Positions 8,037 to 16,962 of a stretch of DNA of 64,000 nt are shown here, in pieces. The number at the start of each line of letters is the position of its first letter. Position 1 is the first letter of the stretch. A program made the translations under genes and the position numbers. The stretch lies in NCBI GenBank assembly GCA_963817735.1, contig CAWFPP010000010.1:62001-126000 (forward strand), in the 5' to 3' direction. This stretch comes from Bog-473 sp963817735. Lineage in GTDB: Bacteria > Actinomycetota > Acidimicrobiia > Acidimicrobiales > RAAP-2. Below the pieces are notes generated by a model, which saw nothing but the letters and a program-made list of their open reading frames with translations, searched no databases and was not told where the DNA came from.

Positions 8037-8996
8037 ATGGCAACCGTCCGCCTGGCCACCCGCGGCTCGCCGCTGGCATTGCGCCAGACCGAGCTGGTCG
8101 CCGCGCTCCTGCGCCGGGCCCACCCCGGGATCGACGTGGAGCCGCTGGTCGTGCGCACGCAGGGGGACCGGGACGCCACGTCCCCGCTCGACCACATCGG
8201 GGGCCAGGGCGTCTTCGTCACCGAGGTGGAGGCGGCCGTGGCCGAGGGGCGGGCTGATGCCGCGGTGCACTCGGCCAAGGACATGACCTCGGTCATGCCC
8301 GCGCACCTTGTGCTGGGCGCCGTGCCCCGGCGGGCCGACCCGCGTGACGGCCTCGTCGGCGCCACTCTGGCCGGCCTGCCCGCCGGCGGCCTGGTGGCGA
8401 CGGGTTCGGCCCGGCGGCGGTCCCAGCTGGCCGCACTGCGCCCCGATCTCGTGTTCAGCGACCTGCGCGGCAACATGGCCCGCCGGGTGGCCGTGGCCGA
8501 AAAGGGGGAGGTCTCGGCCGTCGTCATCGCCGTCGCCGCCATGGAGCGCCTGGGCTGGCTCGACAAGGTGAGCGATGTGCTCGATCCGGTCGACGTGCTG
8601 CCGCAGGCCGGACAGGGCTGCATTGCGGTCCAGTGCCGCGCCGACGACGCGGTCACGAGGGAACTGCTCGCCGCCGTCGACCACGAGCCGAGCCACCGGG
8701 CCCTGCGCGCCGAGCGCGCCGTGCTGGCGGCATTGGGCGGGAGCTGCACGGTACCGGTCGGTGCCTTCGCCGAGGCGGGCGAGGGCGGCGAGGCCGGCGG
8801 GGCCGGTCGGCACGGTGCGCTCCGCGTGTCGGGACTCCTGGCCAGTGCGGACGGGCACGTCGTGATCCGCCTGACCCGACAGGGCGACGATCCCGAGGCG
8901 GTCGGCGCCGCGGTGGCGCGCGCCCTGCTGGAGGGCGGCGGTGCCTCCATCGGCGCCCTTGGAGGCTTCGGCGGCTTGCAGGACGCCGCACCGTGA
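8037..8996 (+). CDS. hemC: Porphobilinogen deaminase (hydroxymethylbilane synthase)
   Basis: This 319-residue enzyme joins four porphobilinogens into hydroxymethylbilane. Family signatures are RLATRGSPLALRQTELV at the N-terminus, HSAKDMTSVMPAHL with the catalytic Asp-containing loop, and ATGSARRRSQLAALRPDL. The dipyrromethane cofactor Cys is in ALGGSCTVPVGAFAE near residue 241. An Ala/Gly-rich insertion follows this site (EAGEGGEAGGAGRHG). The stop overlaps the GTG of the next gene by four bases (GTGA), so the two are translationally coupled. Confidence 0.95.
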   Translation: MATVRLATRGSPLALRQTELVAALLRRAHPGIDVEPLVVRTQGDRDATSPLDHIGGQGVFVTEVEAAVAEGRADAAVHSAKDMTSVMPAHLVLGAVPRRADPRDGLVGATLAGLPAGGLVATGSARRRSQLAALRPDLVFSDLRGNMARRVAVAEKGEVSAVVIAVAAMERLGWLDKVSDVLDPVDVLPQAGQGCIAVQCRADDAVTRELLAAVDHEPSHRALRAERAVLAALGGSCTVPVGAFAEAGEGGEAGGAGRHGALRVSGLLASADGHVVIRLTRQGDDPEAVGAAVARALLEGGGASIGALGGFGGLQDAAP

Positions 8997-10506
8997 CCGT
9001 CTACCTGGTGGGCGCGGGCCCGGGTGACCCAGGTCTCCTGACCCGCCGGGGCGCGGCGCTGCTGAGGCGGGCCGATGTCGTCCTGCACGACCGCCTGGTC
9101 AGCCCCGCCCTCCTCGACCTGGTGCCGCCGTCTGCGCTCGTCATCGACGTGGGCAAGGATCCCGCGGCAGGGGCGGGGGAAGCCGACCGCCAGGAGGAGA
9201 TCGCACGCCTGCTGGTCGAGCACGGGCGGGCGTCCGCCGTGGTGGTCCGCCTCAAAGGCGGCGACCCCTTCCTCTTCGGCCGCGGGGGGAGGAGGTGGCA
9301 GCCCTGGCGCAGGCCGGGGTCGCCTGGGAGGTGGTCCCGGGAGTGACATCGGCGTTCGGCGTCCCCGCCGCCGCCGGCATCCCGGTGACGCAGCGGGGGT
9401 TGGCCGCCTCGGTGACGGTCGTGACCGGCCGGGTGGGCGCCTCGGACGGGACCAGCGAGCACGACTGGGATGCGATGGCGCGCGTCGGCGGGACGCTCGT
9501 GATCCTCATGGGCATGACGAACCGGGCCGCCATCGCCGCCGCGCTTGTGCAGGGCGGCCGGGCGCCGGACACGCCCGTCGCCGTCATCGCCAGCGGGACG
9601 ACCGCGGCCCAGCAAGTGCGGAGGACGACGCTGGCCGGCCTGGCCGACGTCGAGCTGGGTGCGCCGGCGGTCATCGTCGTGGGACCCGTGGCGGCCCTCG
9701 GCCGGGACGAGGCCGCGCCCGCATCCGAGGCCCCGCTGGCCGGGCGCACGGTGGTGGTGACGCGCGCGGTCGGACGCGCCCGCGGTCTGGTGGACGCGCT
9801 GGAGCGGGCGGGGGCCGAGGCGCTCGAGATGCCCCTAACCCGACAGGTCGACGCGGCGGACGGGGGCGCCGCGCTGCGGGCAGCGGCAGCGGCGGTGTCG
9901 GACAACAGCTGGGTCGTGCTGACCTCGGTCAACGCGGTGGACCACTTCATGGGCGCGCTGCGTGACGCCCGCGCCCTCGCCGGAGTGTCGGTGGCAGCGG
10001 TGGGGCAGGCCACGGCGGACGCGTTGCGCATGACCGGCGTGGAGCCCGACCTGGTGCCTGCCGAGCACAGCGGGTTCGGACTCGTCGAGGAGTTCCCCGA
10101 CGCGGGGAGCGCCGGGGCGCGGCGCGTGCTGTTCCCGTGCGCCGACCTCGCTCCCGACACCATTCCCGAAGGGCTGGCTCAGAAGGGATGGGACGTGCGG
10201 CGCGTGGAGGCCTACCGCACCGTGGCGCGCGCCGCGCCGGAGCCGGCGCTGCTGGAACGGGTGGCCGTCGCCGACGCGCTCACGCTCACCTCGACCTCCA
10301 ACGTGCAGGCCTTCGTGGCCCTGCGCACGGCGGCCGGCCGTCCGGTGACCCCACCGCCGCACATCGTTTGCATCGGGCCGATGACGGCCGCGGCGGCACG
10401 GGAGGCCGGCCTGCCGGGTGTGCACGAGGCGTGGGGCGCGTCGGCGCTGGGCATCGTCGCCGAGCTGATCGGGGAGTTGGGCCCTCGGCGGGGCGACGGC
10501 CCGTAG
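8993..10506 (+). CDS. cobA-hemD: Fused uroporphyrinogen-III C-methyltransferase / uroporphyrinogen-III synthase, with one frameshift
   Basis: The fusion would cyclise hydroxymethylbilane to uroporphyrinogen III (HemD part, about residues 250-504) and methylate it to precorrin-2 (CobA part, about 1-245). CobA motifs are VYLVGAGPGDPGLLT, VVVRLKGGDPFLFGRGG and VVPGVTSAFGVPAAAGIPVTQRG. The HemD part starts at LAGRTVVVTRA and contains TLTSTSNVQAF. The frame breaks in a run of six G at 9284-9289. A seventh G restores GRGGEEVAALAQAG, the expected CobA sequence. Both halves are intact, so a homopolymer consensus error is likely. Corrected length is about 504 residues. The gene overlaps hemC by four bases. 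Confidence 0.88.
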
Positions 10507-10509
10507 GCT
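10504..10509 (+). promoter_or_regulatory. -10 box for hemB, overlapping the preceding stop codon
   Basis: TAGGCT begins with the TAG stop of the cobA-hemD gene and lies 6 bases before the ATG of hemB, with no ribosome binding site between. Confidence 0.45.
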
Positions 10510-10515
10510 GGACCG

Positions 10516-11529
10516 ATGGTCGAGGCGACGTCTGGGCCCATTCCGGGCGGGTTCCCCGTGCGCCGGCTGCGCCGGTTGCGCCGGACACCGGCGCTGCGGC
10601 GGCTGGTCGCCGAGACCCGCCTCGGTCCCGACGACCTCGTCGCACCGCTCTTCGTGCGGGAAGGGGCGGCGGAGCCCGTCCCGATCGCGTCCATGCCCGG
10701 TGCGGTGCAGCACTCGCTCGACTCGCTCGTGGTCGAGGCCAAGCGGCTGCTCGCACTCGGCGTTCCCGGCCTGATCCTGTTCGGCGTGCCGTCCCACAAG
10801 GACGCCGAGGGGAGCGGCGCCTGGGATCCGAACGGCGTCGTGCAGGTGGCGCTGCGCGCCGTGCGCGACGCAGTGGGCGACGAGCTCGTGCTCATGGCCG
10901 ACCTCTGTCTCGACGAGTACACCGATCACGGGCACTGCGGCATCCTCGGGCCCGGCGGGGAGGTCCTCAACGACCCGACGCTCGACCTCTATCAGCGCAT
11001 CGCGCTGGCCCAGGCCGAGGCCGGTGCCGACGTGGTGGCCCCCAGCGGCATGATGGACGGCCAGGTGGCCGCCATCCGGGAGGCGCTCGACGGCGGTGGC
11101 CACGAGGGGATCGCCATCCTGGCCTACGCGTCGAAGTACGCCTCCGCCCTCTACGGCCCCTTCCGCGACGCGGTCGACGTCACCATCGCCGGCGGCGGTG
11201 ACCGCCGGGCCTACCAGCAGGATCCCCGCAACGGGCGCGAGGCGCTGGCCGAAATTCAGCAGGATCTGGCCGAGGGGGCCGACATGATCATGGTCAAGCC
11301 GGCCATGACGTCCCTCGACGTGTTGGCCACCGTGCGCGCTGAGGTCTCCGTGCCGCTGGCGGCCTACCACGTGAGCGGCGAGTTCGCGATGGTCAAGGCC
11401 GCTGCGGCGGCGGGGTGGATCGACGGGCCGGCCGTGGCGCTCGAACAGCTCACCGTGCTCAAGCGGGCCGGCGCCGATTTCATCCTGACTTACTTCGCGC
11501 CCGAGGTGGCCGAGGCGCTCGGTGGCTGA
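10516..11529 (+). CDS. hemB: Delta-aminolevulinic acid dehydratase (porphobilinogen synthase)
   Basis: This 337-residue enzyme condenses two 5-aminolevulinates to porphobilinogen. The Schiff-base lysines lie in AYASKYASALYGPFRDA and MIMVKPAMTSLDVLATVRAE. The metal site reads LCLDEYTDHGHCG. Relative to the three-Cys zinc site of E. coli (C-x-C...C) the middle Cys is Asp, a mixed form I believe is common in actinobacteria, so the metal preference may differ. VAPSGMMDGQVAAIREALD is also typical. The ATG follows a leaderless-type promoter, and the 3' end overlaps hemL by eight bases. Confidence 0.95.
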   Translation: MVEATSGPIPGGFPVRRLRRLRRTPALRRLVAETRLGPDDLVAPLFVREGAAEPVPIASMPGAVQHSLDSLVVEAKRLLALGVPGLILFGVPSHKDAEGSGAWDPNGVVQVALRAVRDAVGDELVLMADLCLDEYTDHGHCGILGPGGEVLNDPTLDLYQRIALAQAEAGADVVAPSGMMDGQVAAIREALDGGGHEGIAILAYASKYASALYGPFRDAVDVTIAGGGDRRAYQQDPRNGREALAEIQQDLAEGADMIMVKPAMTSLDVLATVRAEVSVPLAAYHVSGEFAMVKAAAAAGWIDGPAVALEQLTVLKRAGADFILTYFAPEVAEALGG

Positions 11530-12826
11530 ACCGGCGCCGGCGTCGTCGTCGTCGAACGCCGCCTGGTTCGACCGGGCCCGGCGTGTCATTCCGGGCGGGG
11601 TGGACTCACCTGTCCGCTCATTCGCCTCGGTCGGCGGGACGCCGTACACGGTGACGTCGGGCGACGGCGCCTTCGTGGTCGACGTCGAGGGCAACCGGTA
11701 CGTCGACATGGTCCAGTCCTACGGCGCCGTGCTGCTGGGGCACGCGCACCCGGTCGTCACCGCGACCCTGACCGTGGCGGCGGCGCGGGGCACGACGTTC
11801 GGCGCGCCGACGCCGGGAGAGGTGCTGCTGGCCGAGGCGATCTGCGCCCGCGTGCCCGGCTGCGAGCAGGTGCGCCTCGTCTCCTCGGGCACCGAGGCGG
11901 CCATGAGCGCGGTGCGTCTCGCCCGCGGTGCCACGGGACGCGACCGCGTGGTCAAATTCGACGGCTGCTACCACGGCCACTCCGACGGACTGCTGGCGGG
12001 CGGGGGCAGCGGCGTGGCCATGCTCGGCCTCCCCGGCTCGGTCGGCGTGTCGGCCGGCGCCGTCGCCGACACCGAGGTGGTGCCCTACAACGTGGTCCCC
12101 GAGCTCGACGAGCGGGTGGCCTGCGTGATCGTCGAGCCCGTGGCGGCGAACATGAATCTGGTGGCACCGGCACCAGGATTTCTCGAGGGACTGCGGGCCG
12201 CGTGCAGCGCCAGCGGCGCCCTCCTCATCTTCGACGAGGTCATCACCGGCTTCCGTCTCGGCCCGGCGGGCGCGACCGGATGGTCGGGCGTCACACCCGA
12301 CCTGTGGTGCTTCGGCAAGGTCATCGGCGGCGGGCTGCCGGTTGGCGCCTTCGGCGGCCGGCGCGAGCTGCTGGCCGAGTTGGCGCCGGAGGGGCCTGTG
12401 TACCAGGCGGGCACGTTGTCGGGGAACCCGCTCGCCACCGCGGCCGGGCTGGCAGTGCTCGACGCGGTGGGGCCGGCCGACTACGAGGCCCTGGCAGCGC
12501 GCGCGGCCACGTTCGCCGAGGGCCTCGAAGCGGCGGTGGCCGGCGGCGGCCTCGCCGTCGTCGCGCCGACCGTGGGACCGCTGGTCGGGCTCTTCGTGGC
12601 GCCGGGCGACGCCGGTCCGCTCGCGGCGCCGACCGACTACGAGAGTGCACGGGCGATCGCCGCCGGCGACACCTACGCGCGGTTCTTCCACGCCATGCTG
12701 CGCCGCGGCGTGGCGCTGGCGCCGGGCGCCTACGAGGTGATGTTCCCGGGGCTGGCGCACGGCGAGGGCGTCCTGGCCCGGGTGGTCGAGGCGGCAGCGG
12801 AGGCGGCGGCCGAAGTCAGCGGGTGA
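11522..12826 (+). CDS. hemL: Glutamate-1-semialdehyde 2,1-aminomutase
   Basis: This 434-residue PLP enzyme converts glutamate-1-semialdehyde to 5-aminolevulinate, the step between HemA and HemB. FARVIPGGVDSPVRSF-type residues open the protein (RRVIPGGVDSPVRSFASVGG), followed by SSGTEAAMSAVRLARGATGR and KFDGCYHGHSDGLLAGGGS. The PLP-binding Lys is in CFGKVIGGGLPVGAFGG near residue 265, preceded by LLIFDEVITGFR. Length is normal. GTG 11522 overlaps the end of hemB, which argues for coupling. No terminator is obvious after the stop. Confidence 0.95.
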   Translation: MAEPAPASSSSNAAWFDRARRVIPGGVDSPVRSFASVGGTPYTVTSGDGAFVVDVEGNRYVDMVQSYGAVLLGHAHPVVTATLTVAAARGTTFGAPTPGEVLLAEAICARVPGCEQVRLVSSGTEAAMSAVRLARGATGRDRVVKFDGCYHGHSDGLLAGGGSGVAMLGLPGSVGVSAGAVADTEVVPYNVVPELDERVACVIVEPVAANMNLVAPAPGFLEGLRAACSASGALLIFDEVITGFRLGPAGATGWSGVTPDLWCFGKVIGGGLPVGAFGGRRELLAELAPEGPVYQAGTLSGNPLATAAGLAVLDAVGPADYEALAARAATFAEGLEAAVAGGGLAVVAPTVGPLVGLFVAPGDAGPLAAPTDYESARAIAAGDTYARFFHAMLRRGVALAPGAYEVMFPGLAHGEGVLARVVEAAAEAAAEVSG

Positions 12827-12978
12827 ACGCAGCAGGAAGGCGCGGCGCGTCACGCCCCGAACTCGGTGGCGCCATTGCGGAGTGCCGGGCGGTCGTCTGT
12901 GCAGCGCACGCGTTGCGGGCCTGATAGACGTACACGGTCGCGAGGCGAGCGCCCCGGCTCGCCCGCATGTTGCGGGGG

Positions 12979-12984
12979 CATACT
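12979..12984 (+). promoter_or_regulatory. -10 box of a leaderless promoter
   Basis: CATACT lies 7 bases before the ATG at 12992. Just upstream, CCCGCA-TGT-TGCGGG (12962-12976) forms a short perfect inverted repeat that could be an operator. Confidence 0.4.
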
Positions 12985-12991
12985 GAAGGCC

Positions 12992-13072
12992 ATGCCCGAG
13001 AACGCGCGGCCCCCTGATGCGTCAGAGTTCGCCGCAGCCGCGGCAGCGCGACGCGCTCGCTTGCAGGATTGA
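12992..13072 (+). CDS. Possible 26-residue leaderless small ORF
   Basis: The frame runs MPENARPPDASEF, then an Ala/Arg-rich end (AAAAAARRARLQD). It begins exactly where the window's leaderless promoter pattern predicts a start (CATACT, 7 bases, ATG), and it ends 9 bases before the ATG of the APH-type kinase gene. It may be a leader peptide or a real microprotein. Composition alone does not prove coding. Confidence 0.35.
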   Translation: MPENARPPDASEFAAAAAARRARLQD

Positions 13073-13081
13073 GCAGGCCCC

Positions 13082-13843
13082 ATGGAGCTGCTCGCCGAGG
13101 GGCGCACCGCCCAGGTCTTCGCCTACGGCGAAGGCCGCGTCCTCAAGCTCGATCGGCCCGATTGGCAGGGCCTGTCAACCTTCGAGGACACCCTGCTCGC
13201 GGCGCTGGCTGACGCCGGCCTCCCCGTTGCCCGCACCCACGGCTCCGTCATCGTCGACGATCGCAGCGGCGTCATCCTCGACCGGGTCGACGGCCCTTCC
13301 CTTTTGCAGGTGGTCGAGGCAGCCGACCCCCAGGAGATCGACCGCCTCGCCGACCAGTTCGTTGCGCTGCAGCTGCGGTGCAACGACACCGTCGTCGACG
13401 GAATGCCCGAACTGGTGCCGCGGCTTCGCCGCGAAGTCGAGTCGAGCGTGCCCGAGGACGGGCGGCGCGCTGAACTGCTGGGGCTGCTGGACGGGCTCGA
13501 CGATGGCGGGCGCGGCGTCTGCCACTTCGACTTCCACCCCTCCAACGTGCTTCTCGGGCCGGGCGGCTGGATCGTCATCGACTGGATCACCGTGGCCGCT
13601 GGGCCCTCGGCGGCGGACCTGGCCCGCACCCTGGTCCTGTGGGGGCGGCGGTCGACCGGGCCGGTCGGGCGTTTCCTCTGCGCCGTCCGGCGGGAGGGAC
13701 AAGCCCGGCGCAACCTCACGGACGATGACCTCGACGCCTGGGTGCGCGTGGTGGCGGGGGCGCGGGTCGCCGAGGGCTTCGAGGGTGCGGATCGGGCGTG
13801 GCTTCTCGGGGTCGCCGGCGGCGCGGCGCGCCTGTTCGCCTGA
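13082..13843 (+). CDS. Aminoglycoside phosphotransferase (APH) family kinase
   Basis: This 253-residue protein has the protein-kinase-like fold of the APH/choline kinase group. The N-lobe includes RVLKLDRP with the ATP-binding Lys. The catalytic loop is GVCHFDFHPSNVLLG (HxDxxxxN form, about residues 152-166), and the metal-binding Asp is in IVIDWITVAAG. Such proteins phosphorylate small molecules, and substrate cannot be read from sequence. There is no sign of a resistance context. It lies 9 bases after the small ORF at 12992 and so may share its leaderless transcript. Confidence 0.75.
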   Translation: MELLAEGRTAQVFAYGEGRVLKLDRPDWQGLSTFEDTLLAALADAGLPVARTHGSVIVDDRSGVILDRVDGPSLLQVVEAADPQEIDRLADQFVALQLRCNDTVVDGMPELVPRLRREVESSVPEDGRRAELLGLLDGLDDGGRGVCHFDFHPSNVLLGPGGWIVIDWITVAAGPSAADLARTLVLWGRRSTGPVGRFLCAVRREGQARRNLTDDDLDAWVRVVAGARVAEGFEGADRAWLLGVAGGAARLFA

Positions 13844-13850
13844 TCAGGCG
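13837..13850. other. 14-bp perfect palindrome over two convergent stop codons
   Basis: CGCCTGATCAGGCG is self-complementary and contains both the TGA of the APH-type gene and the stop of the convergent reductase gene. The genes abut with no intergenic base. A hairpin with a GATC loop is possible in either transcript, but no T-run follows, so a terminator is doubtful. Confidence 0.5.
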
Positions 13851-15343
13851 GCGGGGATCTCGAGCCCGCCGTCGTCGGGCAGGAGGCGCGAGACGAGCTC
13901 CATGGCCCGGAAGCCGAGCTCGGCCGGACCGGCGGCATCGGGCCGCATGAGGTTGGCCATGATGCGCAGCAGCTGGGTCATGAGCAGCTCGGAGCGCATG
14001 CCGAGGCCAACGCACAGGCGCATGGCCTCGGGGTTGGAAATGAGGTGCACGAAGGCCCGCGCCACCTTGTAATAGGGGCCGTACGCCGCGGTCAGCTCGC
14101 GGTCGTATTCCGTCAGGGCGCGCTCGCCCTCTCCATTCAGCGCGTGTCCGAGGGCGGCGGCGGCCAGACGGCCCGTCTCGTAGCCGTAGGCGATCCCCTC
14201 GCCGTTGAACGGGTTGATCGCCCCGCCGGCGTCGCCCGTGACGAGGACGTTGCCGCCGGCCCGCGGCCCGACCGAGAGCCCCATGGGTAGCTTGCCGCCG
14301 GTCGGGGGGCCGAGGCTCGTCTCGGGCCGGATCCCCCACGACTCCGGGGCGAAGTCCACGAAGGCATCCATGAGATGGCTCGTGTTGAGGCCCTTCCAAC
14401 GCTGGTCGGTCGAGAGCAGGCCGACGCCGACGTTCACCCGGCCGTCGCCCATGGGGAAGATCCAGCCGTAGCCCGGGACGACATTGCCCTCCGCGTCGCG
14501 GATGTCGAGGTGCGATTCGATGTACGGGTCGTCGTGGCGCTCCGAGCGGTAGTAGCCGCGCAGGGCCATGCCCATCGGGAGGTCCCGCCGGCGCGTGGTG
14601 CCCAGCATGCGGCCAACCCGCGAGTTGGAGCCGTCGGCCACCACCACGTAGCGAGCCTTGATGGTCCGGGTGTTGGCGGAGCCCTTCTCCTTGACCGTGA
14701 CGCCGGTCAACGTCGGCAGTGGGCTGGCCAGTGGAGCCGCCTCGTCCACGACGGGTGCGGTCACTTCGGTGCCCTGCAGCAGGGTCGCCCCGGCCGCCGC
14801 TGCGTGCCCGGCCACCAGGCCGTCGAGGTCGTGCCGCGTGATGGTGTACCCGTAGTCGGGGAAGTTCGGGTGCTCGGGCCAGCGCATGTCGATGGAACGG
14901 CCGAAGCCGAAGGCGCGCAGGCCGCCGTAGCGGTGCGAGCCGGCCAGAGCACCCTCGAGGTCCATGTCGGCCAGCTGCCGCACGGCGCGCGGGGTGAGGC
15001 CGTCGCCGCAGGTCTTCTCCCGCGGGAACTCCTTCTTCTCCACCACGACCACGTCCCAGCCGGCGTCGGCCAGCCAGTAGGCGCACGCGGCGCCGGACGG
15101 TCCGGCACCGACGACCACCACGTCGTACACGTGTTCGGGGGCCCGCCGCGGCGCCGCCGCCCGGCGCGGGGCGCGGGCCGGCTTGCTCGCGCCCGCGGCT
15201 GTCGCGGGGGTTGCCGCCTTCTTGGCGGCTGCCTTGGCCGGCGTCGCCTTCTTGGTCGCCGCCTGCTTCTTCGGCGGGTTCTTTGCCGTCCGCGCCGCCT
15301 TCTTGGGAGCGCCGGGCCCGGGGGTCGAGTCGGGAGCCGTCAC
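13844..15343 (-). CDS. Geranylgeranyl reductase family FAD-dependent oxidoreductase with Lys/Ala-rich N-terminal tail
   Basis: The core (about residues 72-499) is a geranylgeranyl-reductase-type flavoprotein. It has the dinucleotide fold VVVVGAGPSGAACAYWL, the family motif EFPREKTCGDGLTPRAV, and the FAD segment VLVTGDAGGAINPFNGEGI. Such enzymes saturate isoprenoid chains. MenJ of mycobacteria acts on menaquinone, and a gene of this type lies beside nuoA in other actinobacteria, so a role in menaquinone modification is a fair inference. The first 70 residues are unusual: a Lys/Ala/Pro-rich, histone-H1-like tail built from AAKK and ATKK repeats. GTG 15343 has a TACGAT -10 box six bases upstream. 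The gene diverges from nuoA. Confidence 0.85.
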   Translation of the reverse strand: MTAPDSTPGPGAPKKAARTAKNPPKKQAATKKATPAKAAAKKAATPATAAGASKPARAPRRAAAPRRAPEHVYDVVVVGAGPSGAACAYWLADAGWDVVVVEKKEFPREKTCGDGLTPRAVRQLADMDLEGALAGSHRYGGLRAFGFGRSIDMRWPEHPNFPDYGYTITRHDLDGLVAGHAAAAGATLLQGTEVTAPVVDEAAPLASPLPTLTGVTVKEKGSANTRTIKARYVVVADGSNSRVGRMLGTTRRRDLPMGMALRGYYRSERHDDPYIESHLDIRDAEGNVVPGYGWIFPMGDGRVNVGVGLLSTDQRWKGLNTSHLMDAFVDFAPESWGIRPETSLGPPTGGKLPMGLSVGPRAGGNVLVTGDAGGAINPFNGEGIAYGYETGRLAAAALGHALNGEGERALTEYDRELTAAYGPYYKVARAFVHLISNPEAMRLCVGLGMRSELLMTQLLRIMANLMRPDAAGPAELGFRAMELVSRLLPDDGGLEIPAA

Positions 15344-15349
15344 GGTGGC

Positions 15350-15355
15350 ATCGTA
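15350..15355 (-). promoter_or_regulatory. -10 box for the reductase gene, leaderless
   Basis: On the minus strand TACGAT lies 6 bases before the GTG at 15343. The 87-base gap to nuoA must hold both divergent promoters. Confidence 0.45.
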
Positions 15356-15430
15356 GGTCCCCCGCCGGGGCCTCTGACCAGCGGCGCGGATGTGCCTGGC
15401 CTGGGAGTCACATGGTAGAAACGGGCCTCA

Positions 15431-15880
15431 GTGGTCCAGTACCTCCCGATCCTGATCCTGGGCGTGCTCGCCCTCGCTTTCACCATCTTCTCGCTGGTGT
15501 CCTCAGCGATCCTGGCGCCGCGCAAGAAGCCCAGCATCGCCAAGCTCGCACCCTACGAATGCGGCATCGTCCCCGATGTGGAGCCGCCCCAGCGATTCCC
15601 GGTGCGCTTCTACCTGGTGTCGATGATCTTCATCATCTTCGACATCGAGATCGTGTTCCTGTACCCCTGGGCGGTGGTCTTCCACCAGATCGCGACCTTC
15701 GGCCTCATAGAGGTGATCGTCTTCGCTGCGGTGGTCTTCGTCTCGTTCGTCTACCTCATCTCGAACGGGGCCCTGACCTGGGGCCCGTCCAAGACGTTGC
15801 AAACGGGCATGCCGAGCCGGACGTCGGAGTCGACCATCACCCGGATCAGTGCGTCGAAGACGCCGGGTGAGGCGGCCTGA
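15431..15880 (+). CDS. nuoA: NADH-quinone oxidoreductase subunit A
   Basis: This 149-residue membrane subunit of complex I has three transmembrane helices, at about residues 5-27, 62-82 and 88-110. The conserved loop KLAPYECGIVPDVEPPQRFPVRFY carries the Cys near the quinone channel (PYECGI), and FIIFDIEIVFLYPWAV is the family signature. The C-terminal 35 residues are an extra polar tail. It is the first gene of a 14-gene operon in the standard order. GTG 15431 has no ribosome binding site. A weak TAGAAA lies 9 bases upstream, so a leaderless start is possible. Confidence 0.93.
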   Translation: MVQYLPILILGVLALAFTIFSLVSSAILAPRKKPSIAKLAPYECGIVPDVEPPQRFPVRFYLVSMIFIIFDIEIVFLYPWAVVFHQIATFGLIEVIVFAAVVFVSFVYLISNGALTWGPSKTLQTGMPSRTSESTITRISASKTPGEAA

Positions 15881-15883
15881 ACG

Positions 15884-16444
15884 ATGGGGTTCGAGGACCT
15901 CCAGCACAATTTCCTGACCGGTCGCATTGAGGATCTGGTGAAGTGGGCCAGGCGTAACAGCGTCTGGCCGGCCACCTTCGGCCTCGCCTGCTGCGCCATT
16001 GAGATGATCTCGGTCGGGGCCGCCGACTACGACATCAGCCGGCTCGGCATGGAGGTCTTCCGGAGCTCGCCGCGGCAAGCCGATCTGATGATCGTGGCGG
16101 GACGGGTCTCGCAGAAGATGGCTCCCGTCCTGCGCCAGATCTACGACCAGATGATGGAACCCAAGTGGGTCATCTCCATGGGCGTGTGCGCGTCGACAGG
16201 CGGGATGTTCAACAACTACGCCATCGTGCAGGGGGTGGACCAGATCGTGCCGGTGGACGTGTACGCCCCTGGTTGCCCACCGTCGCCCGAGACGCTGCTG
16301 CACGCCATCTTGACGCTGCACGAGAAGATCCGCACCGGTGAGATCACCCGCCGGCCGGGATCCTCCGTGCCAGCCGGTGAGCAGGCAACCGGTGGCTGGG
16401 TGCCCACCGTGCCCGACGCCGTGCGGGTGGCCACGCCACGGTGA
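15884..16444 (+). CDS. nuoB: NADH-quinone oxidoreductase subunit B
   Basis: This 186-residue peripheral-arm subunit of complex I holds the last iron-sulfur cluster (N2), which hands electrons to quinone. The ligands are visible as tandem Cys in FGLACCAIEMISVG, then Cys in SMGVCASTGGMFNN and in YAPGCPPSPETLLHA. The last 30 residues are a Pro/Gly-rich tail. It starts three bases after nuoA and overlaps nuoC by four bases. Confidence 0.96.
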   Translation: MGFEDLQHNFLTGRIEDLVKWARRNSVWPATFGLACCAIEMISVGAADYDISRLGMEVFRSSPRQADLMIVAGRVSQKMAPVLRQIYDQMMEPKWVISMGVCASTGGMFNNYAIVQGVDQIVPVDVYAPGCPPSPETLLHAILTLHEKIRTGEITRRPGSSVPAGEQATGGWVPTVPDAVRVATPR

Positions 16445-16962
16445 GCGGGACGACCCCGACGACCGCGCCGGTGGCCTCCCCTGCCAGTGTCCTCCCCGAT
16501 GTGCCGCGGCTGCCCGACCGTCTGGTCGATCAGCTGGCCTTTCCTCACCGCGAGACCTACAAGCAGATGGTGGCCGCCTTTCGCGAGGCCGGCTTCGAGA
16601 TGTGCAGCGACCTGTGTGCCGTCGACTACCTGACCCACCCCGGGCGCTCCCTGCCCGAGGGGATGACGGCTGAGCGCTTCGAGGTCGTCGTCAACCTGCT
16701 CTCGCTCTCGTCCCGCCAGCGCGTGCGTATCAGGGTGCAGGTACCCGAGTCTGATCCGACTGTCGACAGCGTGGTGAGCGTCTACCCCGGCACCGACTCC
16801 ATGGAGCGCGAGGCGTACGACATGTTCGGGATCATCTTCGAGGGCCACCCCGACATGACGCGCATCCTCATGCCCGATGACTGGGAGGGCCACCCGCTGC
16901 GCAAGGACTACGGCGTCGGGCGGGTGCCCGTGCAATTCAAGGAAGCGCCCGGGCCGCGATGA
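16441..16962 (+). CDS. nuoC: NADH-quinone oxidoreductase subunit C
   Basis: This 173-residue subunit (30-kDa type) of the peripheral arm carries the family signature EREAYDMFGIIFEGHPDMTRILMP, readable as EREAYDMFGI and then GHPDMTRIL, followed by DWEGHPLRKDYGVG. It is a separate gene, not the NuoCD fusion of enterobacteria. GTG 16441 overlaps the nuoB stop, and its own stop overlaps the nuoD start (ATGA). Confidence 0.95.
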   Translation: MSGTTPTTAPVASPASVLPDVPRLPDRLVDQLAFPHRETYKQMVAAFREAGFEMCSDLCAVDYLTHPGRSLPEGMTAERFEVVVNLLSLSSRQRVRIRVQVPESDPTVDSVVSVYPGTDSMEREAYDMFGIIFEGHPDMTRILMPDDWEGHPLRKDYGVGRVPVQFKEAPGPR

